A stretch of DNA of 64,000 nucleotides from Paenibacillus sp. JNUCC-31 (GCF_014844075.1 NZ_CP062165.1:5208001-5272000), one strand, 5' to 3'; shown: positions 28,106 to 37,516, counted from the first letter of the stretch. The notes: a model not told the origin generated them from the sequence alone. Numbers and translations are program-made.

Positions 28106-28316
28106 CGTACCATCCTCTCCTTTTTAGGAGTTTAATGATGTCAGTTTGTGTATACAGTATCTGAAATGTGGTTGCTTGGTGTATACCATAGGGAAAATCA
28201 AAGATAAATATGAAATTATGTTTAATATTCTATGTTATAGGAAGTTATAAGATTTGAGATAAGGCGATTTATCAAAAACAAACCAGATTCAACTGTTGCC
28301 ATCGCCAAAAAAAGGA

Positions 28317-28346
28317 TTGACGCTTAGTGCTGCTGGACTCTATAAT
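28317..28346 (+). promoter_or_regulatory. Sigma-A promoter for the coiled-coil/amtB operon
   Basis: TTGACG (28317-28322) and TATAAT (28341-28346) with an 18-base spacer, about 40 bases upstream of the first start codon. Confidence 0.75.
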
Positions 28347-28387
28347 CGATAACAAGTAACTCGATATGTGAGGAGTCCTGACATGGT

Positions 28388-28807
28388 ATGTTAGTAATTG
28401 ACGAGGTGTATCATCATACAGCATTGCAAATATCATCGTCCGATTTATTGTACCTTATCCAACAGCTCAAGGTCAAAAAAGAAAACGAGATCGAAACACT
28501 CAAACATAAAATCGAACAATTCGAGCAAAAAAAACGTGCGGAAGAAGTGGCATATCAATCCTTGTCTACCGTACGCAAATGGTTTGCAGGACGACCCGCA
28601 TCCCATCACCAGGCGGTGGAATATATGGTTCAGGTGAAGGAACGTTTTCGCAAAATGGAGCAGATTCGACGGCGGATCCGAGAACTGGATCGCATTGCCG
28701 AACGAATCAAGCATCCGGACAGTATTGAACGGGACGAAATCGAGCTTACGCCCGAAACCATCCGGGAAATCAAACAGCTTAGGGAAACGGAGGATGTACA
28801 AGCATGA
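28388..28807 (+). CDS. Coiled-coil protein co-transcribed with amtB
   Basis: 139 residues, no family recognised. From about residue 25 it is almost entirely charged helix (KVKKENEIETLKHKIEQFEQ, later RKMEQIRRRIRELDRIAERI), consistent with a long coiled coil. GAGGAG lies 11 bases before the ATG. Its stop overlaps the amtB start in ATGA, so the two are translationally coupled. No glnB/glnK gene lies here, which makes this protein a candidate accessory or regulator of the transporter; that is inference from coupling alone. Confidence 0.75.
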   Translation: MLVIDEVYHHTALQISSSDLLYLIQQLKVKKENEIETLKHKIEQFEQKKRAEEVAYQSLSTVRKWFAGRPASHHQAVEYMVQVKERFRKMEQIRRRIRELDRIAERIKHPDSIERDEIELTPETIREIKQLRETEDVQA

Positions 28808-30093
28808 CTTTGGAGACGTTAAGCTCCGGGATTGATACGGTCTGGGTCGTACTGAGTGCAGCCATGATTTTGTTGATGGAGGGCGGATTCGCCCTGCTGG
28901 AGGCTGGATTTGTACGTTATAAAAATAGCGTGAATATTATTATGAAGGTTTTTGCTGACATTACGATTGGAACATTGCTTTTCTATGCCATCGGATTTGG
29001 CTTGATGTATGGCTCCGATGTTGGAGGTTTTGTAGGGATAACCGGATTTTTCCTGAATGGTGACCTGTCTCACCTGGATGTGCCCGTATCCTTGGAAACA
29101 TTCTGGCTGTTCCAGGCGGCGTTTACCATTGCTGTTATTTCCATCGTATCGGGTGCTGTGGCTGAGCGGATTAACTTTCGAGCCTATCTGCTGTACATCA
29201 TATTGATGACGGCGATTATTTATCCGATTGGTGGACACTGGGCATGGGGCGGCGGCTGGCTCAGCAAGCTGGGCATGCAGGATTTCGCCGGTTCCGCTGT
29301 CATTCACGCATTGGGCGGATTCTCGGCACTCGCCGCTGCGATCATTATTGGGCCACGGAAAGGCAAATACACGCCGCTTGGCGTGAGTGCGATCGCGCTT
29401 CCGAGTAATCTGCCGCTAGCGTCTGTAGGTGCATTTCTGCTGTGGTTCGGCTGGTTTGGCTTCAATGCAGGAAGTACGCTCAGTGCGACAGATGTAAGAA
29501 TCGGTCACATAGCCATCGTTACGATGTTATCTGCTGCTTCGGGCGGTGCGGTTACGCTGCTGTACACCTTGTTCCGTTTCAATCGTTCGGATGCACCATC
29601 GGTCATTAATGGCTCGCTTGCCGGTTTGGTCGGCATTACGGCGGGTTGTGCATTCGTCGGTGATGCAGCGGCGATATTCATCGGTGCAGTATCCGGGTTG
29701 CTCATGATGGCTGCAACGAATTGGCTGGACCGCAGGCAGATTGATGATCCGGTAGGCGCGTTTCCTGTTCATGCCGTATCCGGGATGTGGGGAACGATTG
29801 CCGTAGGTTTATTTGCAACCGATGGTGGCTTGTTCACGGGAGGAGGCTGGAGGCTGCTGGGTGTTCAGGCGCTCGGACTCACGGCTCTGGTCGTCTGGGG
29901 ATTTGTTATGACCTGGATCGGACTGAAGCTGATCGGCAAGATTGTTCCTGTCCGTTCCACGGAAGAAGAGGAGGATCTGGGTCTGGACATTAGTTACCAT
30001 GGTGTAATGGCCGCCCACCAGTCGCATGAATTCCTGGATGGCGAGGAGCATATTCGGGCGTTCCAGGATGAGTCACCGGATCGGCACCATTAA
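28804..30093 (+). CDS. amtB: Ammonium transporter AmtB
   Basis: Amt/Rh-family channel of 429 residues with about 11 membrane helices. Recognisable segments: MEGGFALLEAGFVRYKN, GHWAWGGGWL, the first pore histidine in VIHALGGFSALAAA, LLWFGWFGFNAGS, and the second pore histidine in PVHAVSGMWGTIAVGLFA. The C-terminal tail after the last helix is about 50 residues, acidic and then His-rich (ends DESPDRHH). A weak terminator follows. Usually paired with a PII protein, but here the partner is an unknown coiled-coil gene. Confidence 0.96.
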   Translation: MTLETLSSGIDTVWVVLSAAMILLMEGGFALLEAGFVRYKNSVNIIMKVFADITIGTLLFYAIGFGLMYGSDVGGFVGITGFFLNGDLSHLDVPVSLETFWLFQAAFTIAVISIVSGAVAERINFRAYLLYIILMTAIIYPIGGHWAWGGGWLSKLGMQDFAGSAVIHALGGFSALAAAIIIGPRKGKYTPLGVSAIALPSNLPLASVGAFLLWFGWFGFNAGSTLSATDVRIGHIAIVTMLSAASGGAVTLLYTLFRFNRSDAPSVINGSLAGLVGITAGCAFVGDAAAIFIGAVSGLLMMAATNWLDRRQIDDPVGAFPVHAVSGMWGTIAVGLFATDGGLFTGGGWRLLGVQALGLTALVVWGFVMTWIGLKLIGKIVPVRSTEEEEDLGLDISYHGVMAAHQSHEFLDGEEHIRAFQDESPDRHH

Positions 30094-30115
30094 GAATGAA
30101 TGGAATAGATCATAA

Positions 30116-30148
30116 AAGGGCTGACAGCGGATGTCAGTCTCTTTTTTC
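30116..30148 (+). terminator. Intrinsic terminator of amtB
   Basis: CTGACA pairs with TGTCAG (30121-30136), followed by TCTCTTTTTT. Confidence 0.7.
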
Positions 30149-30243
30149 GTTAGAAGCAGGGAAAGAAGAGACAGCGGAAGAATATACAGATATGAACCTG
30201 AATATGTCTCACCAAGATGTATTGTCAAAAGGGGAGGATCTGC

Positions 30244-31188
30244 ATGATTAAGCCTGAACAATGTGAACGTCTGACCAGAAAAGCCCGGAAAACACTTGAG
30301 GAATACGGTTTGGGTAATGCTGCCGATCTGCTGTTATCTTCAAGTCGTTGGGGAATTCGCCTTGATGTATCGACAGTGGATGAGTACCGCAGAACAGGGA
30401 ATTCACGTGTTGGTGGAAATCCGGATCTGCCGGAGCAGATGAAATGGCCTGTAACACAGGATGGAGTGCCCATGACGTTCCTGGCCCAGTTGAATCTCGT
30501 GGACTTAACGCCTTATACGCCAAATGATGGGCGCGGGAGTTTGCCAGAACGGGGTATGTTATACTTTTTCATTGGTGTGGATGAACCTGCTTATCATATT
30601 GAGCATCGTGTGATTTACGAGCCGGGCGCTCATAACCTGACGAGGCGGGAGCCTGAGGGCGAAACCGCGTTGAATGAGAATGATTTTGTAGCGCATTCGG
30701 TAACAGTACTGCCTAATCTTGAGTTTCCTACATATGCATATATTGATGCTCTGGCATTGAATGCACTTGTTGCTCCGCTGGCTGGTGGAACGGTAGCAGT
30801 CGAAGGGGAGGAAGGTCTATATGATCGATACCTTGAATTCGAATCCGACTGGAATCATCCAAGTACACAGAACTGGGGTGGCATGTTCGGATACCCTGAC
30901 GGTCAGCATCCGGATGCAGAACATCAGGCGCTGCTGCAAATCGTACTTGGTGAAGAGTATGGTTATGACAAGCAGGCGTGTGAGAAAAAGCTGACTGCTC
31001 ATTATGGCGGAGATGAGGAACGGACGCGGCAGGAGCTTTCAGATACGCTGCTTCTGTTGAAAATTGATACGCATGACGCCATCGGTTTCCAATGGTGGGA
31101 CTGCGGGGAGCTGCAATTTTTCATTCGCAAGGCTGACTTGCTCGCGGGACGATTCGATCAAACGTATTGTTCATTATATTCAAGTTAA
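30244..31188 (+). CDS. DUF1963 (YwqG-like) protein
   Basis: 314 residues. Family features: RVGGNPDLPEQMKWP, MTFLAQLNLVDL, GMLYFFIG, later LGGYPDGQHPDAEHQALLQI-like MFGYPDGQ, and the C-terminal LLLKIDTHDAIGFQWWDCG with aromatic residues then FFIRKADLLAGRFD. ATG 30244 has GGGGAGG seven bases upstream; an earlier in-frame ATG at 30217 lacks a site. The molecular function of the family is unknown; fold and WWD motif suggest ligand binding. It is a single gene. Confidence 0.88.
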   Translation: MIKPEQCERLTRKARKTLEEYGLGNAADLLLSSSRWGIRLDVSTVDEYRRTGNSRVGGNPDLPEQMKWPVTQDGVPMTFLAQLNLVDLTPYTPNDGRGSLPERGMLYFFIGVDEPAYHIEHRVIYEPGAHNLTRREPEGETALNENDFVAHSVTVLPNLEFPTYAYIDALALNALVAPLAGGTVAVEGEEGLYDRYLEFESDWNHPSTQNWGGMFGYPDGQHPDAEHQALLQIVLGEEYGYDKQACEKKLTAHYGGDEERTRQELSDTLLLLKIDTHDAIGFQWWDCGELQFFIRKADLLAGRFDQTYCSLYSS

Positions 31189-31364
31189 GTCCGCATTGGC
31201 TATCATAGGAGCAACAAAATGTCCCAAATCCCGTCTATAAGAGGGAGGCGGGACTTTTTGTTTGTCTTGCTGGTTTTTGGGTATAGCTGGTTTATATAAA
31301 GGGGGATATGGGTTGAATTACGATCATATGTTCTGTATAATGGAATAAAAAGGGAGTGTATCTG

Positions 31365-31823
31365 TTGATTGATTCTGCATTTAAACATATTGATATGGCC
31401 GTGACATCATTAATTGATTTATGTGATCAACTGTCCGAACAGGATTTGGCTCTGACTCCAATTGAAGGTAAACGGCCGGTTGGAGAATTACTTTCACATT
31501 TATCTGTCATTTGTCGTGCGGATGTACATATTTCGGAGGGAGCTTCCGAAGAGGAAATGGCTTTGTTTTACGAGAAAAATCAGCCAAATACGCTGAGCGA
31601 GATCAAGGAAGCGCTGATTGCGAATCAGATGTACCTCTACCATCGGTACAGGCAGTTTAATACGGAGGAATTATTACAGGTGACGGACTCCTATTGGGGC
31701 GCATCGTACAGTCGTCTGGAGTGGCTGCTTGAGATCATGGGACATGTATATCACCACAGAGGCCAACTTCATATGATGCTGACGCTGACTGGCATAGAGC
31801 CCACAGTGGCATTGTTTAAATAG
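31365..31823 (+). CDS. DinB-family protein
   Basis: 152 residues, four-helix DinB/YfiT-like fold, often metal-dependent thiol S-transferases in Bacillales. Helical segments include DSAFKHIDMAVTSLIDLCDQL, GELLSHLSVICRAD and the C-terminal EWLLEIMGHVYHHRGQLHMML, with the conserved histidines that bind the metal. The TTG at 31365 has AAAGGGAG eight bases upstream; the GTG at 31356 overlaps that site and is unlikely. The substrate is unknown. Confidence 0.8.
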   Translation: MIDSAFKHIDMAVTSLIDLCDQLSEQDLALTPIEGKRPVGELLSHLSVICRADVHISEGASEEEMALFYEKNQPNTLSEIKEALIANQMYLYHRYRQFNTEELLQVTDSYWGASYSRLEWLLEIMGHVYHHRGQLHMMLTLTGIEPTVALFK

Positions 31824-32103
31824 AAAAAGTAGATCCATTATACGAGATTTTGCCTGAATAGGAACAAGACTTAATAGAATACATAGAGCGTGTTATCCGC
31901 AACAAGCAACGGTTAAACCCGGATTAGAGAGATGATACTGTACGTAATAATGGGGATTTAAGTGGAAGGGACAATATTACATATATGAGAAAAATAGACT
32001 GAACGTATTCAGGAAATGTATAGGGTAATAATTTTCGCAGCTTCATCCTCTGGTGGTATACTTTGAAGAAGAAATGAATCATGGAATGGAAAGGAAAAAT
32101 GCC

Positions 32104-32808
32104 GTGGCACAGCCAACAACCATTCTGCTTGTGGATGATGAGCAGGATATTATTAAACTGATGGAGATTTATTTTGGCAATGAAGGTTATCGGGTTCTGA
32201 AAGCAAGTGATGGAATCGAGGCTCTTGAGCAATTGAAGAAAGAGTCGATTGACCTGATTATTCTGGATGTCATGATGCCTAATATGGATGGAATTGAAGC
32301 GTGTATGAAAATTCGGGAAGAGCAGAAAATGCCGATCATTATGCTGTCCGCCAAAAGCATGGATATGGATAAAATCACAGGGCTGAGCATCGGCGCTGAT
32401 GATTATGTGACCAAACCGTTTAACCCGCTTGAACTTGTGGCACGGGCAAAGTCACAGCTTCGCAGATACCATACCTTCAATGAAGGGCGGGAAAAAAAGG
32501 AGCATGAATGGGTGATTGATGATCTGGTCATCAATACCGATACCCACGAGGTGTGGGTGGATGAGCAGCCTGTGCGTCTGGCTCCCCGTGAATTTGCCGT
32601 TCTGGAGCTGCTCGCGCGACATCAAGGTTCCGTGCTTAGTATGGAGCAGATCTACAAACAGGTCTGGAAAGAGGAATTTATGGAGTCCAACAACACGGTC
32701 ATGGTACATATCCGCAAAATTCGTGAGAAAATCGAACTCGACAGCAAACATCCCAAGTTCATACAGACGGTATGGGGTGTTGGGTATAAGATGATCAAAC
32801 CACAATAA
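32104..32808 (+). CDS. VanR-like OmpR-family response regulator
   Basis: 234 residues. The receiver has acidic Asp residues in LLVDDEQD, phospho-acceptor Asp in LIILDVMMPNMDG, and Lys in VTKPFNPLE. The winged helix includes APREFAVLELLARHQ and NNTVMVHIRKIREKIE, ending VWGVGYKM. I chose GTG 32104 (reading MAQPTTILLVDDE) because AAAGGA lies eight bases upstream; ATG 32077 or 32089 would add residues with poorer sites. It is followed 54 bases later by its kinase. Similar to VanR/YclJ-type regulators of envelope genes. Confidence 0.9.
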   Translation: MAQPTTILLVDDEQDIIKLMEIYFGNEGYRVLKASDGIEALEQLKKESIDLIILDVMMPNMDGIEACMKIREEQKMPIIMLSAKSMDMDKITGLSIGADDYVTKPFNPLELVARAKSQLRRYHTFNEGREKKEHEWVIDDLVINTDTHEVWVDEQPVRLAPREFAVLELLARHQGSVLSMEQIYKQVWKEEFMESNNTVMVHIRKIREKIELDSKHPKFIQTVWGVGYKMIKPQ

Positions 32809-32862
32809 ACACGTGCGTCTACAGGGTGAATTGCATACAGAGCGTGAGCAGGGAGTTCCGAG

Positions 32863-33996
32863 ATGAATTCAAAATTAATTAACACAGTCCGGTGGAAATT
32901 TATTTACGCATTTTTGCTGAGTGGCATCTTGACAGCTGCTATTTTGTATGGGGGCAGCACCGTTGTACGATCCATTCTGGATGCTCAGACCTATCCTAAT
33001 TATTCGCTCCCTGCGAGGGGCATCAGGTGGCTGGTGAACAATATTGGGTCGGTGCCATTAATGATTATAGTCGGCATACTTGGCTTCGTGCTGTTCTTTT
33101 TTATGTTTACGCGCAGGGTGATGCTGGTTTTGGACGAGATTACGGCGGGAATTCAGGAAGTTGCCAAAGGGGAGTTATCTCATCGGATTGAGGTAAACAC
33201 ATCGGATGAGTTTGGCGTTGTGGCTGCTAGTATCAATCAAATGGCTGAACAATTGCAGCTGTCATTGCAAGAGGAGCGTAGTGCGGTCGCAGCTAAAAAT
33301 GACTTGATTACGGGCATTTCTCATGATTTGAGGACTCCGCTGACCTCGATTCTCGGATTTTTGGAGTATATTGAGAAGGATCGGTATCAGGATGAAATTG
33401 AGATGCGCTATTATGTGAGCATTGCATACGAGAAATCCTTATCATTAAGGAAGCTGATTGATGATTTGTTCGAATATACCCGTGTCAGTGGTGGGAGCCT
33501 GCCCTTGTCATTAACTTTCTTGAACTTGAACCCTTTTCTGATGCAGCTTGCGGAAGAGTTCACTCCGATTCTGGAAGAAGCGGGTATGACATACAAGATC
33601 ATCGGTGGACAAGAACCTTTATGGATTCAGGCCGCTCCGGGAGAGCTTGTCCGTGCGTATGAGAACCTGTTCAGTAACGCAATCCGTTACGGGGCACAGG
33701 GGAAAGTGATGGAGATCGCGTTATCTCTTGAAGGTGAAGAAGCCGTGGTGCGCATCAGTAACTACGGTGAACCGATCCCGGCACAGGATTTGCCGCATTT
33801 ATTCGATCGATTCTACCGGGTGGACAAATCCCGTTCTCGTGAGACGGGCGGTACCGGACTGGGGCTGGCCATTGCGAAGTCGATGATAGAATTACATCAA
33901 GGAAGTATTGCTGCTTACAGTGAACAGGGGAGAACTGATTTTGTTACACGTTTCCCTGTAACTGCTGCCCCGATGAACAGAAATCAAGAGGAATGA
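32863..33996 (+). CDS. VanS-like sensor histidine kinase
   Basis: 377 residues: membrane helices at about 12-32 and 63-82 with a short external loop, HAMP (about 83-135), HisKA with His154 in GISHDLRTPLTS, N-box NLFSNAIRYG, a G1-type segment VVRISNYGEPIPA, F-box LFDRFYRVDKSRS and G2 GGTGLGLAIAKSMIELHQG. The compact sensor region resembles VanS/BceS-like kinases that sense membrane or wall stress. It forms a unit with the regulator upstream. A paralogous truncated kinase-like gene and a PBP gene follow. Confidence 0.92.
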   Translation: MNSKLINTVRWKFIYAFLLSGILTAAILYGGSTVVRSILDAQTYPNYSLPARGIRWLVNNIGSVPLMIIVGILGFVLFFFMFTRRVMLVLDEITAGIQEVAKGELSHRIEVNTSDEFGVVAASINQMAEQLQLSLQEERSAVAAKNDLITGISHDLRTPLTSILGFLEYIEKDRYQDEIEMRYYVSIAYEKSLSLRKLIDDLFEYTRVSGGSLPLSLTFLNLNPFLMQLAEEFTPILEEAGMTYKIIGGQEPLWIQAAPGELVRAYENLFSNAIRYGAQGKVMEIALSLEGEEAVVRISNYGEPIPAQDLPHLFDRFYRVDKSRSRETGGTGLGLAIAKSMIELHQGSIAAYSEQGRTDFVTRFPVTAAPMNRNQEE

Positions 33997-34062
33997 TAAC
34001 CTGAATAATTCTTGTCAAATGGAAGAGAACTTGCTCATTCAGTACTTATGCAAAATGCTGAA

Positions 34063-34120
34063 TTAAGAAAATGATAAGAAGTTACCCACTTCCTCATTAA
34101 GAAATATTCGGTATTCTTAA
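34063..34120. promoter_or_regulatory. Operator-like inverted repeat before the pseudo-kinase/PBP operon
   Basis: TTAAGAA (34097-34103) and TTCTTAA (34114-34120) form a perfect inverted repeat with ten bases between. Another TTAAGAAA lies at 34063-34070 and ATAAGAAG at about 34075. The site is 47 bases before the ATG, where a regulator such as the upstream VanR-like protein could bind. No binding evidence is available. Confidence 0.45.
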
Positions 34121-34166
34121 CCTCAATCGTATACAAGAAACTGCGAAATATAGGAGGATACCGAAT

Positions 34167-34958
34167 ATGAGATTTTTAGTACAAACGGTCAGACTGAGAT
34201 ACATATATATTTGCGGAGCAAGCGCGTTACTTAGCGCAGCGCTCCTATTTGTCGTTTACCATACGTTACGTTTTGCCCACCATCATATCCTGCCTGAGAC
34301 AACAGGGACCATTCGGGTTATGCACTGGGTGATAAACCACATCGGCACAACGCCATTGGTTATACTCATCGGTGGCGGTTTGTTTGCATTGTTTTTTTGG
34401 CTTCGATCCCAGAAGATTGCAGATGACCTCAAGGTTATTGGTCATGGAGCCCATGAACTGGCAAATGGCCGAGTTCCAGCAAAAATGGAAGTGTTGAATG
34501 GTGGGGAACTGCGGCAGATTGCTGCCGATCTGAATGAAGTTGCGCACCGGCACCGGATTCAGACGGAGCGGCTAAACATTTCAGACCAGGAGTGGATAGA
34601 TAGAGAGCCGAGAGGGGAAGATTGGTTCAGTTCTGGTATGTATGAGGATGAGAGTAGTCGGCAACAAATGGCGTCAGAACGTGAAAAAATCCATAAACGT
34701 ATTCAGGAGGATTTGGATGGATCACATTCGATTGGTATAAGTATCGATCTGCCGATTAAACTGACGCTCTACGGTGTTCGATCCTCGCTGGATACGATCA
34801 TGGAGGGACGCTGCCGGGATGAAGCGGAGATACAGCATTGGGTCAGGCTGGCGTATGAACAGACATTAAGGTTGGAACTTGCCCTGGATTCCATGGGAAC
34901 GAAGGCGCAGGAATTTCCGGGCTCCATTACACATGGATACAAGGACACGGGATGTTGA
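34167..34958 (+). CDS. Degenerate histidine-kinase-like membrane protein (no His, no ATPase domain)
   Basis: 263 residues. The N-terminal half parallels the kinase at 32863: two membrane helices with a shared pattern (WVINHIGTTPLVILIGGGLF against WLVNNIGSVPLMIIVGILGF), then a HAMP-like segment (about 83-130). A charged insertion follows (about 131-185). The DHp-like segment reads GISIDLPIKLTLYG where the kinase has GISHDLRTPLTSILG, so the phospho-acceptor His is Ile193. Helix 2 (RDEAEIQHWVRLAYEQTLRL) still matches. There is no HATPase domain. The stop overlaps the PBP start. The clean frame and AGGAGG suggest a functional protein, not decay. Confidence 0.85.
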   Translation: MRFLVQTVRLRYIYICGASALLSAALLFVVYHTLRFAHHHILPETTGTIRVMHWVINHIGTTPLVILIGGGLFALFFWLRSQKIADDLKVIGHGAHELANGRVPAKMEVLNGGELRQIAADLNEVAHRHRIQTERLNISDQEWIDREPRGEDWFSSGMYEDESSRQQMASEREKIHKRIQEDLDGSHSIGISIDLPIKLTLYGVRSSLDTIMEGRCRDEAEIQHWVRLAYEQTLRLELALDSMGTKAQEFPGSITHGYKDTGC

Positions 34959-36814
34959 GGTTCGCATTAAAGCGCTGGATCTATCACATATTTGATGCGC
35001 TCGTTCTCATCGTTATTTTTCTTGCACTTGGTTATATGTGTTTGGTTTATTACGGGGAGAGTGTACTCCGTAACAATGCTCAAGCCATTTCGGTGGCCTC
35101 TTCCACCATCATTTTCAATGCGGATGGAACAGAGATTTCCAGATCGCATACCCAGACTAAAGGATATGCGGATTATGCTGATTTGAAGGACATGCCCGAT
35201 CTGTTAAAGCAGGCGTTTCTGACTACGGAAGATCGACGTTTCTATCATCATGACGGACTTGATTTTATCGGAATTGGCAGGGCGGTTGTGCAGGATGTTT
35301 TACATATGAACCTGAGTCAGGGAGGCAGCTCCATTACACAGCAACTGGCAAGGAATCTGTACTTGAACGGAGATAAAACGCTGGTTCGCAAGGTGAATGA
35401 AATGTCGATTGCCATGGCGATGGAAAAAAGGTTTAGCAAGGATGAGCTATTGGAGCTATATTTGAATCATATTTTTATGGGACGTCAGCAGTACGGGGTT
35501 AAAGCGGCGGCGTGGCGCTACTTTGGAATTAAGGATTTACATCAGCTGGAGATCTGGCAAATGGCTACGCTCGCCGGAATTCCGAAGGGACCCTCCATAT
35601 ACAATCCGATAGATCGGGAAGACCTGTCCAAAGAAAGGCGAGCTGTAGTTCTTGGCCTGATGCATGAGCAAGGAATGATTACAAAGAGACAGATGGAGGC
35701 AGCGCGAAGTGTGGACTATACACCGCCAGATACAACTTCTGCATCAACTCCAGGCTCGCAAGTACCTGCTTATGTGTCAGCTGTCGATGCGGTGATCGAA
35801 GAAGCTTCCCGCCTCACAGGCAAGAGTGGAGCAGAGATTCAATCCGCTGGCTGGACCATTCGTACGGGATTGGATGATCAAGCTCAGCTTGCGATGGAGC
35901 AGGCGTTCCGCGAATCTTCCCGGTTCACGGATGACCTTAAGGATGAGCAAGTGCAGGCGAGCATGGTCATTATGGACCAGCATAATGGTGAAGTCAAAGC
36001 GATGATGGGCGGGCGATCCCCTGTGAAAGGAGGCATCAATCGGGCGACCACGGATGCAAGGCAACCCGGTTCTGCATTCAAGCCAATTATTGCATATGGA
36101 CCTGCACTGGAATCTGGTCGTTTTAAGCCGGATAGTGTGCTGCCTGATCAACGCATGAAATATGGCAGCTATCAACCGAGCAATCTGGATGGGCGTTACA
36201 GAGGTACAGTTACGATGTCGCATGCGATTGTACAGTCCATTAACGCTCCTGCTGTGTGGCTGCTGCATGAGACAGGGCTTGGACGCGCACATCAATTTGC
36301 AGATCGATTAGGCATTGAACTGGGCAAGGAGGATCTCAATCTGTCGATTGCCTTGGGTGGTTTGCACAAAGGGGTATCTCCCCTGAAAATGGCCCAGGCC
36401 TACTCTGTGTTTGCCAATAACGGCAAGCGGAATACAGCACATCTGATTCGTGAAATTACGGATTCACGCGGCCGAACGATCTATGGTTTTAAGCCAGAGA
36501 ACAAGCAGGTGATCTCCGCCAGTACAGCGAATGCTATGACCAGCATGCTCCAGGATGTAGTCAGTCAGGGAACGGGAAGGCGGGCACAGCTGAGCCAGCA
36601 TAAGGTAGCGGGGAAAACCGGGACAACACAGGCTGCCTTACCTGGTGTAGGCAGGGAAGCCAATCGGGACTTGTGGTTTGTGGGGTATACCCATAAGTGG
36701 ACGGCAGCGGTCTGGATGGGATTTGATCGTACGGATGCTGAACATTATATGAGATCGGGAAGTGGTGTGGCGGCGGATTTATTTGCGTCGGTTATGGAGC
36801 GTGCGATGCCATAA
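34952..36814 (+). CDS. Class A penicillin-binding protein (transglycosylase/transpeptidase)
   Basis: Bifunctional peptidoglycan synthase of 620 residues with an N-terminal membrane anchor (about 12-34). The GT51 domain has catalytic Glu93 in TTEDRRFYHHDG, GGSSITQQLARNLYL and RKVNEMSIAMAMEKRFSKDELLELYLN. The transpeptidase domain has Ser374 in PGSAFKP, SIN (429-431) and KTG (555-557). The start overlaps the stop of the pseudo-kinase gene, so translation is coupled. It lacks long C-terminal extensions. Placement behind a VanRS-like system suggests an inducible PBP, possibly linked to wall-antibiotic response. Confidence 0.95.
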   Translation: MLRFALKRWIYHIFDALVLIVIFLALGYMCLVYYGESVLRNNAQAISVASSTIIFNADGTEISRSHTQTKGYADYADLKDMPDLLKQAFLTTEDRRFYHHDGLDFIGIGRAVVQDVLHMNLSQGGSSITQQLARNLYLNGDKTLVRKVNEMSIAMAMEKRFSKDELLELYLNHIFMGRQQYGVKAAAWRYFGIKDLHQLEIWQMATLAGIPKGPSIYNPIDREDLSKERRAVVLGLMHEQGMITKRQMEAARSVDYTPPDTTSASTPGSQVPAYVSAVDAVIEEASRLTGKSGAEIQSAGWTIRTGLDDQAQLAMEQAFRESSRFTDDLKDEQVQASMVIMDQHNGEVKAMMGGRSPVKGGINRATTDARQPGSAFKPIIAYGPALESGRFKPDSVLPDQRMKYGSYQPSNLDGRYRGTVTMSHAIVQSINAPAVWLLHETGLGRAHQFADRLGIELGKEDLNLSIALGGLHKGVSPLKMAQAYSVFANNGKRNTAHLIREITDSRGRTIYGFKPENKQVISASTANAMTSMLQDVVSQGTGRRAQLSQHKVAGKTGTTQAALPGVGREANRDLWFVGYTHKWTAAVWMGFDRTDAEHYMRSGSGVAADLFASVMERAMP

Positions 36815-36970
36815 GGAGAAAGGTTTACTGCACATCAGATGAACAAGAATTCACCAGAAGACATGAGGTAGTTCTGTTTTATGGATCGTCCAGTTATCGA
36901 ACAAGTGGGTGCAACGTTGAAAACACCGCAGATTCTTGATGATCCTTAATCAACATGGGCTAGAAATAGG

Positions 36971-37017
36971 AAAGACCCGTGAAGGACAGCGTTTACCCTG
37001 TCTACAAACGGGTCTTT
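36971..37017. terminator. Bidirectional terminator
   Basis: AAAGACCCGT (36971-36980) is complementary to ACGGGTCTTT (37008-37017). It sits between the PBP gene and the convergent exporter genes. Confidence 0.85.
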
Positions 37018-37048
37018 ATCGTTTTAGTGATATTATATTCGTCTGCTG

Positions 37049-37507
37049 TCAGGATTTTGCTCGCAACGATTCGGGTAAACGACGAATCATCTGGTTCAAT
37101 ACCTCGGACAATACAAGTCCGATGGCAATGGCACCGGATAACATGAGTGCCTTGGCAGCCATCTCCATGGCAGCACTGTAGTCATTTTGTACAAAATTAC
37201 GCATAGCATTATATGCCAGTCCCCCCGGAACAAGCGGAATGATACCAGCAACGCTAAAGATAATAACAGGCGCACGAAACATGCGGGAGAACAGCTGGCT
37301 GATGACTCCTACCGCGATGGTGGCTGCCAGTGTCGCAGGAACGGCATCCGTAGCATATTCGAGTACAATATAGATGATCCAGCCGATCATGCCGACAAAT
37401 CCACCGTGAAGCAGCATTCGCCTGGGTGCGTTAAATATAATGCCGAATGCAGCCGATGCGACAAAGCTGGTCAAGGCTTGTTCAATAAAATGAAGCATAA
37501 CCTGCAC
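37049..37507 (-). CDS. Threonine/serine exporter family, small subunit (YjjB-like)
   Basis: 152 residues with about four to five hydrophobic helices and the motif LYNPAR-like AFGIIFNAPRRMLLHGGFVGMIGW near the N-terminus. PLVPGGLAYNAMRNFV matches the ThrE C-terminal module (DUF3815). The gene starts nine bases after the YjjP-like gene ends, giving a split ThrE-type exporter. The substrate is inferred from the family only. Confidence 0.85.
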   Translation of the reverse strand: MQVMLHFIEQALTSFVASAAFGIIFNAPRRMLLHGGFVGMIGWIIYIVLEYATDAVPATLAATIAVGVISQLFSRMFRAPVIIFSVAGIIPLVPGGLAYNAMRNFVQNDYSAAMEMAAKALMLSGAIAIGLVLSEVLNQMIRRLPESLRAKS

Positions 37508-37516
37508 TCCTCCGTC

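Noticed and set aside
36881..36949. 22-residue plus-strand ORF after the PBP gene
   Set aside because: Ribosome-binding site is weak and distant; the sequence shows no feature supporting a real gene.
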